A stretch of DNA of 64,000 bases from Azolla caroliniana. Its lineage: Eukaryota > Polypodiophyta. Positions 1 to 10,262 of the stretch are shown here, one piece after another. The stretch's first letter is position 1; every line of letters starts with the position of its first letter. Under the pieces are notes generated by a model. It was given only the letters and a program-made list of their open reading frames with translations, had not been told where the DNA came from and ran no database searches. The translations under genes and the position numbers were made by a program. The DNA is taken from assembly GCA_043228905.1 (NCBI GenBank), contig JBHGNT010000003.1, positions 15,500,001 to 15,564,000 on the forward strand, read 5' to 3'.

Positions 1-790
1 TGATGGTAGACGGGTCCTGCGTCCGGCGCCATCTTGCTGCCGGTCCCTCCAATGTGACGCCAAATTCCGCTATCTTAGAGCGTTCTTCTTCCTTCGGTGT
101 CAATCGCTGGGACACATGGTTGGCTTCCCATGTCTGTTCAAAGGCGTGCACATGAGCTTCCGCGTCCGGATCATCTCTATACTTGGAGTACTGGAACGGC
201 ATGTCGTCGTCCGGTATCGGTGTGCGGGCTGGTAGTGTTGGTGCTCGTTCCGGAATTTTCTCCAGCGTCGGTGGTCTTTCCCGATTTGTTTCCGGCGTCG
301 GTTGTTTTTCCTCTTCCTTTGGTGATGGAGGCCTCTCCTCTTCGACTTCCGGTGTCGGAGGTCGTTCTTCCTCTGCTAGTTCCGGGGGTTCCAGCGTTAG
401 CACTTCCGGTTCCGGTGTTGGTAAAGTATCTGATCCTTCGTCCTCCGGTCCGCCCGGGGTTTCGTTGCTGCTACGGTAGTTCGTGTGCACGCTGTATTCC
501 CCTTCGGAGTCCGATTCATATGCTGAAAAGGCTTTTGCTTCGCCTTCTCCGTTTGTCAACGCGTGGAGAAGGGATTCGGTTTCCCGGAGGCTGCTTAGGC
601 TACTGCCGTCGTCCGGGTGCGATGTTTGCTGTAACCAGAGGGAGTCCTCCGCTACTCTCCGGATTACGTTGGAAAACGAGCGATCCGCTCTAATTTCCTG
701 CGCCGCTTGCTGGAAAGCCTCGCGTCTCCTTTGCCTTTCAGCAAGGCGTCGAGTTCGATCTGTAACCAGGTCGTGCGTTGATCTAGACAT
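1..790 (-). CDS. Gypsy Gag, N-terminal part, cut by the left window edge (element A)
   Basis: An unbroken minus-strand frame of about 263 codons runs from an ATG at 788-790 to base 1 with no stop. The product begins MSRSTHDLVTD. It then has a long acidic, proline-rich stretch with repeated E-R-P-P-T-P-E-like units, and near residue 197 passes into a folded Gag-like part with W-E-A-N-H and TLEGPAARW motifs. The same motifs occur in the Gag of Gypsy B (about 1,990-2,110, W-N-A-N-H and TLDG-x-AAFW), so the two are homologous but of different subfamilies. Gag would form the particle that packages element RNA. The 5' LTR lies just upstream at 842-1,213. The open frames on the plus strand here are antisense shadows. 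Gag identity is inferred from motifs; the absence of stops over 790 bases is seen directly. Confidence 0.75.
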   Translation of the reverse strand, partial: MSRSTHDLVTDRTRRLAERQRRREAFQQAAQEIRADRSFSNVIRRVAEDSLWLQQTSHPDDGSSLSSLRETESLLHALTNGEGEAKAFSAYESDSEGEYSVHTNYRSSNETPGGPEDEGSDTLPTPEPEVLTLEPPELAEEERPPTPEVEEERPPSPKEEEKQPTPETNRERPPTLEKIPERAPTLPARTPIPDDDMPFQYSKYRDDPDAEAHVHAFEQTWEANHVSQRLTPKEEERSKIAEFGVTLEGPAARWRRTQDPSTI

Positions 791-841
791 CCATCCGTGC
801 CGTCGTTCGCTGCAAAAGCAGGAATCGTGGTCGCCAAAAAC

Positions 842-1213
842 TGTGTTAACTCTTCGAGCTGGACAATGGCCTAACACAGGGTGTCTACGGGAGACACTTC
901 ACCAAAGGGTGTTACGGTCACCGGATTAGACTTTAACGCTTAATCCTACTTGGTTAAGTTACTTATTATGATCGTCTTTCATAACACACGCGTAAGATAT
1001 AACAATTATGACAGAACGGCAATTAACACAGAGAGATAACAACGCTTAAGCTTTCATTAATTAACTGCTAACTATTACATTGTATCCGGGCCTTTAAATA
1101 GGTTTCCGGTCTGTATTACAAAACGGTGCCATCCGCACCTATTCGGGATCGGTCCGGATCCGGAACGGCATACCGTTTCTGGTCCGTCCGTCCACACTCA
1201 TAGCTTAATTACA
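842..1213 (-). repeat. LTR of element A
   Basis: On the minus strand the segment starts TGTAATTAAGC and ends GAGTTAACACA, giving TGT...ACA ends. A TATA-like CCTATTTAAAGG lies near 1,091-1,102 on the minus strand, placing it upstream of the Gag ATG at 790. Directly after the LTR comes GTTTTTGGCGACCACG, whose TGGCGACC part is a plausible primer-binding site. The left boundary is well supported by that site; the right boundary at 1,213 is a best guess from the TGT start. The gap from 1,214 to 1,338 holds only the 3' untranslated end of the neighbouring extra ORF. Confidence 0.5.
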
Positions 1214-1338
1214 ACCACATTCTTACTACTTAATTAGCTCTCCGTTTCCCACTCTGGACTCCTTTCCCGGCCGATAACATCACTTTCTGGTATCGCGATG
1301 GGCTCTGCTCTTTGCCGTGTGCTACTTGCTTCCATGAT

Positions 1339-1863
1339 TCAGTGAAACATATCTTCCTTACTTTCGCCGAAATCGTCCAGTAGCTGCACGAGTTCCTCGA
1401 AGTGCTGGTCCGCTAGCGTGCGATAATCCTGTGCTAGGTCCTCGCGTACTGCCACAATGCCTTCCTCATTGAGTTTGTAGAAACCTCGGCCTTCTTTCCT
1501 ACAGTTCTCCCAGTCTGCTCGGTAGGTATGCAACTCCGCCGCTTGTGTTGCCCATGCCATCCAGCCTTTGTCTAGGGCCGCTTGTAATTGCACTATAAAC
1601 CTCTCCCGATTTGTTTGAAGAAGTATGCCCACTTTGTCGGTTATTCCTTGGTAGCGGTTTTGTGCTTCTTCCAGGGTTTTTTTGAGGTTTTCGATTTCTT
1701 GCTTACTAACCGCAACTTCTTCCTCATAATGGTTTTTCATTCCTTCCCATATCTGAGATTCTTTCGAGTGTAATTCCTCTAGTTGGCCCATTTCATTGAC
1801 TATTTCGGCGAAACTTGGCCTCAGTGATATCTTTCCGGACCACAAAGTCGACTCCACGCTCAC
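1339..1863 (-). CDS. Extra ORF of a Tat-like Gypsy element, C-terminal coiled-coil part
   Basis: An open frame of about 170 codons encodes a charged, helix-rich protein. The section NEMGQLEELHSKESQIW and the following 25 residues match the end of the extra ORF of Gypsy B at about 8,708-8,842 nearly base for base, in the opposite orientation. This copy goes on for another 110 residues (R-Y-Q-G-I-T-D-K-V-G onward) that are missing in B. There is no convincing ATG at the 5' end: the first methionine-like codon is GTG, and the upstream protein has shifted frame near 1,810, so this is a truncated piece. The position, upstream of an LTR and on the same strand, fits an ORF between integrase and the 3' LTR. 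Its function is unknown; coiled-coil assembly is inferred. Confidence 0.6.
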   Translation of the reverse strand: MSVESTLWSGKISLRPSFAEIVNEMGQLEELHSKESQIWEGMKNHYEEEVAVSKQEIENLKKTLEEAQNRYQGITDKVGILLQTNRERFIVQLQAALDKGWMAWATQAAELHTYRADWENCRKEGRGFYKLNEEGIVAVREDLAQDYRTLADQHFEELVQLLDDFGESKEDMFH

Positions 1864-1925
1864 CCATCACCACGATATCAAACAGGAAGTTCTGTCAATC
1901 TTTCCCTGCCCAGCATAGCATCGAG

Positions 1926-2630
1926 AATGGCCTTCTCCTACCCACGCTTTAATATTGAAATAGATGCCGCAAGCCACATCCGACTATTCTTGAACGTTTG
2001 GAATGCGAATCACATGGCGCAACGATTTCTAGAAGAGGAAGCGCACCAGTAAAAAATGATAGAGTTTGGTTTAACTCTGGATGGTTGAGCTGCGTTTTGG
2101 CATTCACAGATGGATCTACCAGCAATCCACACCTTCGACCAATTGCAGTCAGCATTTCTGCGATTTTTTCATCGGAGGGTACCTCAACACGAAATCATCG
2201 GGCAGTTCTACACAATCAAGCACCTACTAGCAGAATCGGTTGCGGACTTTAGCTTACGCTTCCAAAAGCTACGACGGAAATTAGAACAAGCCCTAACAAA
2301 TGACGAGGCTAGGGAGACGTTTCTGGCAGCCCTGTGGCAGCCTATCAAGATGACGCTCAACACACGTAGTGTGAAAGGGGAAACAACGGACCTGGTTATC
2401 GAGCGAGCATTACAGCTTCAGTTGGACGAAGAGGAGGAAGGATTTTCTCTGTCCTCATTACGACAAGCATTGCCTTAGGAAGAGGAACGCCACTTTCGTC
2501 AGGCTATTCAATGCACGATTTGCCTCAATTCTGGGCATTTCGCGGTGGAATGCAATATGTGAATTCACTGCCCAATTTGTCACTCAAAAGCACACACGGT
2601 CGAGCAGTGTGAGTACAATATGCTGAATAG
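1926..2630 (+). pseudogene. Gypsy B Gag with two CCHC zinc knuckles
   Basis: The frame reads through the Gag core (W-N-A-N-H-M-A-Q-R, then IEFGLTLDG) into a long open stretch at 2,110-2,478 that includes RFFHRRVPQHEIIGQFY and SVADFSLRFQKLRRKL, the usual capsid-like helices. Two CX2CX4HX4C knuckles follow at about 2,515-2,625: C-T-I-C-L-N-S-G-H-F-A-V-E-C and C-P-I-C-H-S-K-A-H-T-V-E-Q-C. Stops interrupt at about 2,048, 2,086, 2,476 and 2,561. The N-terminal region present in element A's Gag is absent. Gag would bind and package element RNA; this copy cannot make a full protein. Confidence 0.75.
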
Positions 2631-3372
2631 ACCTACGCCCACAGTACGACGCGTAGAACCACAATGACCACCTCGCTGAAATGATCAAAGGCGCCAAGAG
2701 GAACGACCCCAATATACGGATCGAAATCCATGAGATGACCGCCACTACCGTAATCGCCAGAATAACAACGATTCCGACGAAGAGGAGCCGGAGGATGAAG
2801 AATATCGGGGCAACCACTAGTATAATAAAGGAGGGTGTCGTTACGACAACCCTCGTTCGACGAACAGGTGTGGTGGATTCAATGGGCCTCGCTCACAAGG
2901 AAAGCATCGACAATATAGGGACCAAAGGTGTTATGATGAAAGTTCGGAAGATGACCGGCTCTAGGAGGCACGCAAGGACCAACCGCAAACACCTCGGATA
3001 GACCTACGCCCACAGTATGATGTGTAGAACCACAATGACCACCTCGCCGAAATGATCAAAGGAGCCAAGAGGAACGACCCCGATATACGGATTGAAATCC
3101 ACGCGATAACCGCCACTACCGTAATCGCCAGAATAACAACGATTCCGACGAAGAGGAGCTGGAGGATGAAGAATATCGGGGCAACCACTAGTATAATAAA
3201 GGAGGGCGGCGTTACGACAACCCTCGTTCGACGAACAGGCGTGGTGGATTCAATGGGCCTCGCTCACAAGGAAAGCATCGACAATATAGGGACCAAAGGC
3301 GTTACGACGAAAGTTCGGAAGATGACCGGCTCTAGGAGGCACGCAAGGACCAATCGCAAACACCCCGGAATT
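2631..3372 (+). repeat. 371-bp tandem duplication inside Gag of Gypsy B
   Basis: Bases 2,631-3,001 and 3,002-3,372 are nearly the same, offset by 371. Each unit carries the same run from CCTACGCCCACAGTA through GATGACCGGCTCTAGG. Because 371 is not a multiple of three, the duplication shifts the Gag frame. The encoded region is the basic, Arg/Asn/Asp-rich linker between the second and third zinc knuckles. Confidence 0.85.
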
Positions 3373-4480
3373 CCAGGAGGATGCAACAAGACTAAGAGGA
3401 GCCAACGACGCTTGGGGATAGGAATCCACCACCAGCTACAGAGAAAGGATAGTCCAGCATACATTGTTTTGTCTGCCAACAGCCCGGACATTACGCAACT
3501 CAATGTCCACTGCGCAAGGGCAAAGGACCATCCATAAATACAATTACGACGGAAGTTTCGCAGGTCACGACACGACAACAAACAAAGAATGCTGATTGGG
3601 CTGCACAAGATGAGGTACGCAAAGTGACCCAAGCATGGGTAGAAAAAGAAAATGCGGCAAATACGACGCGTATGCGGTAGGAGTCCGCAACTAATGTTGG
3701 GCCGATAGAAGAAAACATAATATCCCTAGACCCCATATGGCAAGCACTGGTAGGCTGTGAAATAACCATGACTCTGGAGAAACTCCTTCAACTAGTTCCA
3801 CGATTTCGGCAGGCCATAGAAAATCGCATAATTGGCAAGCTTGGTATAAACGTCTCAATAAATTTAGCCGAAACTAGCGCCGAACCAACAGTGGTGGATC
3901 ACCACAATTTAGCCATTACGCTAGTACTACACGGGCAGTAAATAACAGGCTTTATAATCGACGGGGGCTCGGGCGTTAATGTGATTAGTGCAAAGATGTG
4001 TGAGCAGTTATGAATTTTGGAATGGGAAGCTTGCCCCTTTTAGCTTCGCATGGTGGATACCCGATCTGTCAGGCCCTTACGGTTAATCTGGAAACTATGC
4101 ATCGTCATTGGTGGTCACCACTTTGACATCTCAACGGTAGTACTCGCACTTGACACGCCGGGAGCGTACCCGATACTACTTGGCTGACCTTGGCTTCATT
4201 CGGGTAACATCAAACAGAGCTGGCAACATAATTGTATTAGTTTTCGACGAGGACGCAACAAAGTTCGCGTACCCACAAAAGCAATGACAACGCAACCCCA
4301 AGGAATGACACCATTGTACGTAGAAGACATAAATATGCTGCAAGGAGTGGATGATATAGAGCTAGAAGCATACCTAGAGGAACACTCGCGAATCATCCTG
4401 CTATTCGAAATTGACGTAATAGAAACTGCGGCGGAGTACGCTACTCCCACTACACTTCACGAAGAGGCTGAACCGGACTG
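3373..4480 (+). pseudogene. Gypsy B Gag 3' end (third zinc knuckle) and aspartic protease
   Basis: A third knuckle, C-F-V-C-Q-Q-P-G-H-Y-A-T-Q-C, lies at about 3,464-3,506. The protease follows at about 3,940-4,200: GFIIDGGSGVNVIS carries the catalytic aspartate in a D-G-G form instead of D-T/S-G, which is common in Tat-like elements, and the flap/Ile-rich part ends in PGAYPILLG. Stops appear at about 3,938, 4,011 and 4,042. A 65-codon open piece at 4,284-4,481 (MTTQPQGMTPLYVEDIN) is the linker before RT. The retropepsin would cut the polyprotein; here it is broken. Confidence 0.65.
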
Positions 4481-5901
4481 AGAGTCGATAATGGAATTAA
4501 ACTGAGCACGGGCCACATTCGAGAAAGAAATGAAAATTTCATGACGAGTCACTGCCTCAGCGTTGGAAGAAGTTAATGTAGGAATGACAGTGGATCCCAA
4601 ATTACTCTCCATCGCAAAAGACTTACTACCGGATCAGAAAGAGGCGATGTTAGCTCTGCTCAAGGAATACAAAGATGTGTTCGCGTGGTCCCACGAAGAA
4701 TGAAGGGATTAGACCCAAAATTCAACCAGCATAAGATCAATTTAGCTACCGACGCGAAACCTGTTTAGCAACGTCGATACTAAATGAATCCGAATTACGC
4801 GGTCGCGTCAAAGAAGAAATTGACAAACTTCTCAAGGCTGGATTCATTCGACTAGTCAAGCAAGCTACCTGGCTGAGTCTGATAGTCATAGTCCCGAAGA
4901 AAAATGGAAAAATCCGCGTTTGCGTAGACTATCGGAAATTGAACGCCGTAACTATTACATATGCGTTTCCTTTACCTTTCACTGACAGCGTACTGGACGC
5001 AGTCGCAGGGCATGACATGTACAATTTTCAAGACGGATTTAGTGGATACAATCAAGTATGCATGCATCCTGACGACCAAGAGAAGACGACGTTTGTCACC
5101 GACTAGGGAGTTTATGTCATGGTAGTCATGATGTTCGGGTTAAAGATGGCGCCTACTACATTCCAACGGACAATTACGGAAATTTTTGGGGATTACATAC
5201 CCGCCTTTATGCAAGTCTTTCTGGACGATTTCGCAGTGTATGGGACAATAGTTGACCATCAGAGTCATTTACGACTGTGTCTGGAGCGCTGCTAGGCTGC
5301 ACGCTTAAGCCTGAATCCAGCCAAATGCGCGTTCGTCGTCATAAGTGGAGCCCTCCTCGGCCACATCGTTAGCAAGGAGGGGATAACGGTGGATCCTAAT
5401 AAAATCTCCACAATCATTCAAGCAAAAACGCCGACAACGACCAAAGCACTCAGCCATTTGCTAGGACAAATACGCTGGCATAGTCGTATGTTATGATATT
5501 TGGCAGATTTCGCCACGCCGTTACATGCCGCCGTCCACCGTACACCTTTCAATTGGACAACAACTGAAGAAAAAGCGTACGACGCGCTTAAAATAATGTT
5601 GGCTCAAGCACCAGTCATACAACCACCAGATTGGGGGAAACCATTTCACGTTTTTGTAGATGCCTCAGACATAGCGATAGGTAGTGCGTTGATGCAGCTC
5701 ATGGAGCCAAATTGGTACAGACCAGTGTATTACGCTAGTAGGAAGCTATCAAAGGCAGAGCGTAACTACTCCACAACGGAACGAGAAGTGTTGGGGATGA
5801 TATACAACATCAATAAATTTCGACATTATCTACTGGGCGGAAATTTACGTTTCACGTGGACCATACGACATTGCTATACCTGGTGGGGAAGCAGGCGCTA
5901 A
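4481..5901 (+). pseudogene. Gypsy B reverse transcriptase and RNase H
   Basis: RT motifs appear in order: GFIRLVKQATWL, VPKKNGKIRVCVDYRKLN, FSGYNQVCMHPDD, MAPTTFQRT and the catalytic F-L-D-D at about 5,221-5,232. RNase H follows in an open piece at 5,500-5,901 with FHVFVDASDIAIGSAL, YYASRKLSKAERNYSTTE and the RHYLLGG ending. Several stops and at least two frame changes separate the parts, for example near 4,702, 5,104, 5,293 and 5,493. The order RT then RNase H then integrase is that of Ty3/Gypsy. Confidence 0.8.
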
Positions 5902-7400
5902 CAGGAAAATTGGCTAGATGGATGCTGTTGCTCCAGGAGTTCAACTTTGTTATCCAACATTGACCTGGTACGCAACATACTATAGCGGATTTCTTAAGCA
6001 AGATAGATAATGGAGAAATGGTGCGAAAGGATGACGACGACTTTCCTGATGTAGACATCCTACGGATCGCAACTATAGCGACACGTATGGAAAAAACATT
6101 TTCTGATCATTGGTTGATGGAGATGACATTCTTTCTGACCACAGGATTACCACCGCTGCAATTAAGGACGGACGAAAGGAAATGATTGTCTGTCCGAAGT
6201 CGTAACTTCTGTTTGGTCGAAGGGGTCTTGTATCACAAAGGCAACGACGGGATCTAGCAACGCGGAATATGCCAGGATGAGAAGGACGCTGTCTTACGCG
6301 AAGCTCACTGTGGTACGGCAGGGGGACACTACGCGGGTGATGTTACGGCTCGTAAAGTCTAGGAAGCCGGCCTATGGTGGCCGACTACAACAAAAGGATG
6401 CGTATGAATATTGCAAACAATGTGATCTGTGTCAACGGATGGGCCAACCCACGGAGGTCGCAAGGATGCCACATCAACCAATGTTGCCGTTGGATCCATT
6501 CTAGAAATGGGGACTCGATTTCGTGGGGCCGTTTACACCGCAACAGTTTGGACTAGCAATAAATATATACTCGTGGCTACTGATTATTGCATCAAGTGGG
6601 TGGAAGAGAAAGCACTACGAGAAAATACCGCGGTAGTGACGGCGAAATTTCTTTACAAACACATATGTTGTCGTTTTGGCTGCCCTATCGAGCTCATCAA
6701 CGACAAAGGAAGCCACTTTCTGAATTCGGTCATCTGGGAGCTGACACAACACTATGCTATTGTCCACAAGAAAAACACGCCGTATTATCCACAAGCGAAT
6801 GGTTTAGCGGAGTCCACAAACAAAACCTTACAAACCATACTAAAAAAGATCGTTAATGAGAACAGAACAGACTGGGATACCAAATTACATAGCGCGTTAT
6901 GGGCGAACCGAACCAGCTATAAGACTAGCATACAATCCACGCCTTTCCGGCTAGCATTTGGGCTAGAGGCCGTAATGCCAGTCAAATTCAGGTACCCAAT
7001 CTACGGATTCAGGTACGAGACCGGGTATTAGAAGACAAATCCAAACAAATACGGCTACAACAGCTGCCCGAACTAGGCGAGACACGAGTACGAAGCATGG
7101 CATACTGGAACAAGAGCAGCCTCGGCGTAAAGCATTCGTGGACCATCATCGAAATGCGCGTGAAAAAGATTTTGCGGCCTGCAAAACAGTCTTAGTCTTT
7201 CAAACACGGATGGGGCAAATTCTAGGTAAATTAAGATTCCTCTAGACGGGGCCGTATTGGATAGTTGGCATGGAAAACGACACGTTTCAACTAGGCAGTT
7301 TGGCCGGAGAAGTGTTACAACAAAAGGTGAATGGGTTTCGACTAAAACCCTACTTGGGACAGTGCCACCAAACCCGTTCCACGCTGTAAACGACACGGCC
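5902..7400 (+). pseudogene. Gypsy B integrase with C-terminal GPY/F-like domain
   Basis: The zinc-binding end is seen at 6,400-6,440 (C-K-Q-C-D-L-C-Q-R-M-G). The catalytic core is an open stretch at about 6,550-7,031 with KCIKWVEEKAL-like text (here C-I-K-W-V-E-E), INDKGSHFLNS, and NGLAESTNKTLQ holding the D, D and E positions. A degenerate C-terminal part with GAVLD-like changes of the G-P-Y-W motif (WIVGMENDTFQL) ends at about 7,390. No chromodomain was seen. Integrase would insert the cDNA. Several frameshifts and stops make it non-functional. Confidence 0.75.
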
Positions 7401-7533
7401 AAAGAATCCGCAGATTAATTAAAGGGACCCACTTGTATTATAGTGTAACAGTAATATTGTATTTAACCGTTAGAAAAAGAAAGAAAAAAAAGAAAAAAGA
7501 GAGAGAAGATAGTGACGCTATTAAAAGGACTTG
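7401..7533 (+). other. Spacer between integrase and extra ORF, with purine tract
   Basis: The gap holds an A/G-only run of about 38 bases at 7,473-7,510. It resembles an internal polypurine tract, which could prime plus-strand synthesis, but no LTR follows it, so it is read only as a spacer feature. Confidence 0.35.
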
Positions 7534-8175
7534 ATGCATGCGCAAACTTCTAGAGCAAGAACATGTGGCACCACGATGGCTCACAGACCAATGAACCCTA
7601 TGCCACAAAAAGAAGAAAATAGAAGGTTTTTTGCACAGTATGGAAACCAATCTTCAGCCTTTAACCCTTGTCGCTCTCCTCACTCGCCTTACTCCCCATC
7701 ATACTACAGAGCCCACATCCGCCATAGCTAGCAAACCTCACCCACTACCCACGAGTCTCACCCACCTACGATGCCGATCACTATTTCTGCCGCCTTGCGC
7801 AGATGGCTCCTTGAAAAGAGAGTGGATGGATACATCAAAGTCGCCGAGGCACTTGGTCACCCTGAAGCCTTGGAAATTGCCAAGAAGCTCAATATAGACA
7901 CGGTCACCAACGCTACCATCCGGAAGAAGCTTGACTTATCATCGCTCGGGGAAAAAAATTTCGACATCCCTCTTGCGGAAACCTTGCAGAAATATTTCGG
8001 GGCATATTTGGTGTCCGCCAAAGCATACAGGACGAAGGAAATCCCTGACCCCTTCTTTCGCGAAATAGCCAAGTTCTTGCTGGAGGTAGGATGCATGCAC
8101 GTAAATGCCTATGGGATGCCAAAGCAGAAGGCATGCATCATCATTGATACCTTCGAAGGGCGTGCAGTCGATTGA
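7534..8175 (+). pseudogene. Extra ORF of Gypsy B, N-terminal and central part
   Basis: One frame runs from an ATG at 7,534 to a stop at 8,173-8,175, broken only by a TAG at 7,729-7,731. The first 65 codons are rich in Gln, Asn, Ser and Pro. From 7,771 a helical domain follows: SAALRRWLLEKRVDGYIK, IRKKLDLSSLGEKNF, FFREIAKFLLEVG, then YGMPKQKACIIIDTFEG and A-V-D. A diverged relative of the last section (M-P-Q-N-G-A, I-I-A-T-Y-E-G, V-D-W) lies in the block inserted into Copia H at 20,212-21,050. The ORF sits after integrase on the same strand, like the extra ORFs of Tat elements. I do not recognise a known catalytic motif, so no function is assigned. Confidence 0.6.
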
Positions 8176-8842
8176 GGGGTAATTACGGGACTAGCTTTAA
8201 GGGAAGGCATGCACACGAATTAGGGCTGATGATACTATTTCCACCCCGAGGTCTGCCCGCACCACAGCCCAACAAACCTACGCCGCCGCCACGTTCCGAG
8301 AAACAGAGGTTAGCGGAGTTGGCTACCACGAAATGGGAAGATGAACCACAATCTTCCCAACCCAGCACGCGGACAACATAGGGAGAACGGCCGAAAAGCA
8401 GGGAGGAAGCTCCGCATGAGTAGGAAGCCGAGCAATGCTAGGAAAGCCCGAGGCCAAAACGGCGTAGGCTAGACAGGAAAGATGGGTGCGAACTAGTCAA
8501 AGACACAACCGTGGACAAAGACACAACCGCGGACACAGCAATGCACACCCACACGAAAGAAGAAAACACCAAACTATAGGAGGAAGCCCAAAAGTTGGAA
8601 GTGGTGATCGCAGGAGTCCGGGCGTTATTGGAAGAGACGAAAGTGTGGTACGACGAGCAACTCGTACGAGAACAGGAGGTGATGCATCAGGTTGAAGTCC
8701 GCCTGAACAATGAAATGGGCCGACTAGAGGAATTGCACTCGAAAGAATCTCAGATATGGGCAGGGATGAAGAACCATTATGAGGAAGTGGTTGCAGTTAG
8801 TAAGCAAGAAATCGAAAACCTCAAAAAAACCCTGGAATCCAT
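8176..8842 (+). pseudogene. Extra ORF of Gypsy B, proline-rich linker and coiled-coil end
   Basis: After a frame change the reading continues as a proline-rich linker (PAPQPNKPTPPPRSEKQR at about 8,250-8,310), then a stop-rich stretch, then an open coiled-coil piece at 8,595-8,842 (VIAGVRALLEETKVWYDEQL, then NEMGRLEELHSKESQIW). The last 45 residues match the minus-strand piece at 1,339-1,863. The ORF ends abruptly where the sequence passes into Copia C, sharing the few bases GGAATCCATG at the join. Confidence 0.55.
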
Positions 8843-10204
8843 GTAGCCAACCAACTATTTGGCTACGCCTGCCTGATATAGCAACGCCATGTCTTTCGTG
8901 CCGCTGAAATATCACAATATCCTTTGCGCGCACTAAAAGTGTTTGGCCGTAGGCTGTGACATAAATTGACTGATTAAGCCGACCGGGTAGCTGAGATCCG
9001 GCCGAATAATCGTCAAATAGATGAGGCTTCCGACAATTTGTTGAAACCGTGTCGGGTCGCACGCCTATCCTGAATCTCGGCGAAGCTTTACGTTTTTGTC
9101 CAGAGGGGTCGAGATGGGCTTACAATTTGCCATCCCGAACTTGAAGAGCATATTCAGCGCATAATGACGCTGACTGATGAATATGCCCTCGGGGGTGCGG
9201 ATCACTTCGATCCCGATGAAGTAATGAAGGTCTCCAAGATCCTTCATGTCGAATGATGCCGCAAGCTGAGACTTTATGCGGTGGATTTCGTCCAAGTTGG
9301 CACCGGTGATGACTAAATCATCAACATAAAGTAGGAGACTTACCAGTCCATATTGACCTTGCCGAACAAATAGTGAAGAGTCTGATTTCGACGTCGTAAA
9401 CCCCATCCTACGCAACTGTTGTGTAATCTTCGCGTTCCAGGCTCGCGGGGCTTGTTTAAGTCCATAGAGTGACTTCTTCAGTCGGCAAATTGCCGAGGTG
9501 TTTTGTTCGGATAGAAATCCGGGGCGCTGTACCATGTACACATGTTCCTCAAGATCACCTTGCAGGAACTCGTTCTTTACATCCATATGATGTAAGTGCC
9601 ACCCCTTTGTCGCAACTACGGCTTGCAGAACCCGCACGGTAGTCATCTTTGCGACGGGCACGAAGGTCTCATTGTAGTCCACGCCGTGCTTCTGCTTGTA
9701 GCCTTTCGCGACTAAGCGAGCCTTGTATCGATTGACCGAGCCGTTGGTGTTGTACTTGACCTTGTACACCCACCAACATCCAATCAGCTTCACACCCTTT
9801 GGTACGTCAACCAGGTCCCACGTCTCATTATCAGTCAAAGCGTGCATCTCTTCCTCCATCGCGGCATGCCAGTTTGCGTCTTTCGCCGTCTCTCTGTAGC
9901 TCTCCGGCTCACGCACTTCCACCACTTGCGTCATGTATGCGTAATGGTGCACCATGTACTCATTACACCCGTATCTCTTTACGGGGTTCTTCAAGCGGGT
10001 AGATCGACATAATTCATGATTACTCGATTTCACGACCTTTTCGGCTACTGTCGACCTCTTGTGTGGAGGTTCCTTTTTAGTTTGGTCGTAGTCAGACTCG
10101 CTCAGATCTGACTCGGCATTGCCGAAGTCGTATTCTGGCATTTTCTTCTTGCCTTTTTCCTTGCACGTAAACCGTCTCCTCGATTCATTACACGGGGACA
10201 TCAC
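8838..10204 (-). pseudogene. Copia C linker, reverse transcriptase and start of RNase H
   Basis: An open frame of 379 codons (10,204-9,065) carries the linker with K-K-K-M-P-E, then RT: WHAAMEEEMHAL, GCWWVYKVKYN, YKARLVAKGYKQ, HHMDVKNEFLQGDLEEHVYM, KKSLYGLKQAPRAW and the catalytic L-L-Y-V-D-D at about 9,323-9,340. After a frame change near 9,065 the early RNase H region (GSLIYLTIIRPDLSYPVG) continues to about 8,838, with a stop near 8,930. The intact Y-V-D-D shows this RT decayed late, mainly by truncation. Confidence 0.85.
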
Positions 10205-10262
10205 GACTCAGTCTTCGCTACTTGTCGTCTCTTCAATAGGTTGGCCATTGCGGCCCAACCCC

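Larger units (their letters stand above)
1926..8842 (+). mobile_element. Gypsy B, decayed Tat-like LTR retrotransposon without LTRs
   Basis: Gag, protease, RT, RNase H, integrase and an extra ORF follow in the usual Ty3/Gypsy order on the plus strand. Both ends are cut: the left end starts inside Gag next to the inverted element A fragment, and the right end stops inside the coiled-coil part of the extra ORF where it meets Copia C. No LTR or primer site was found. Many frames are closed by TGA and TAG, often where an arginine, glutamine or tryptophan is expected, suggesting C-to-T decay. An extra ORF after integrase is known from Tat-lineage Gypsy elements, hence the lineage name, which is inferred. 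Confidence 0.8.

Noticed and set aside
97-929. Plus-strand open frames rich in Ser, Gly, Val and Pro
   Set aside because: They are antisense to the unbroken Gag frame on the minus strand, which has clear Gag motifs and a preceding LTR.
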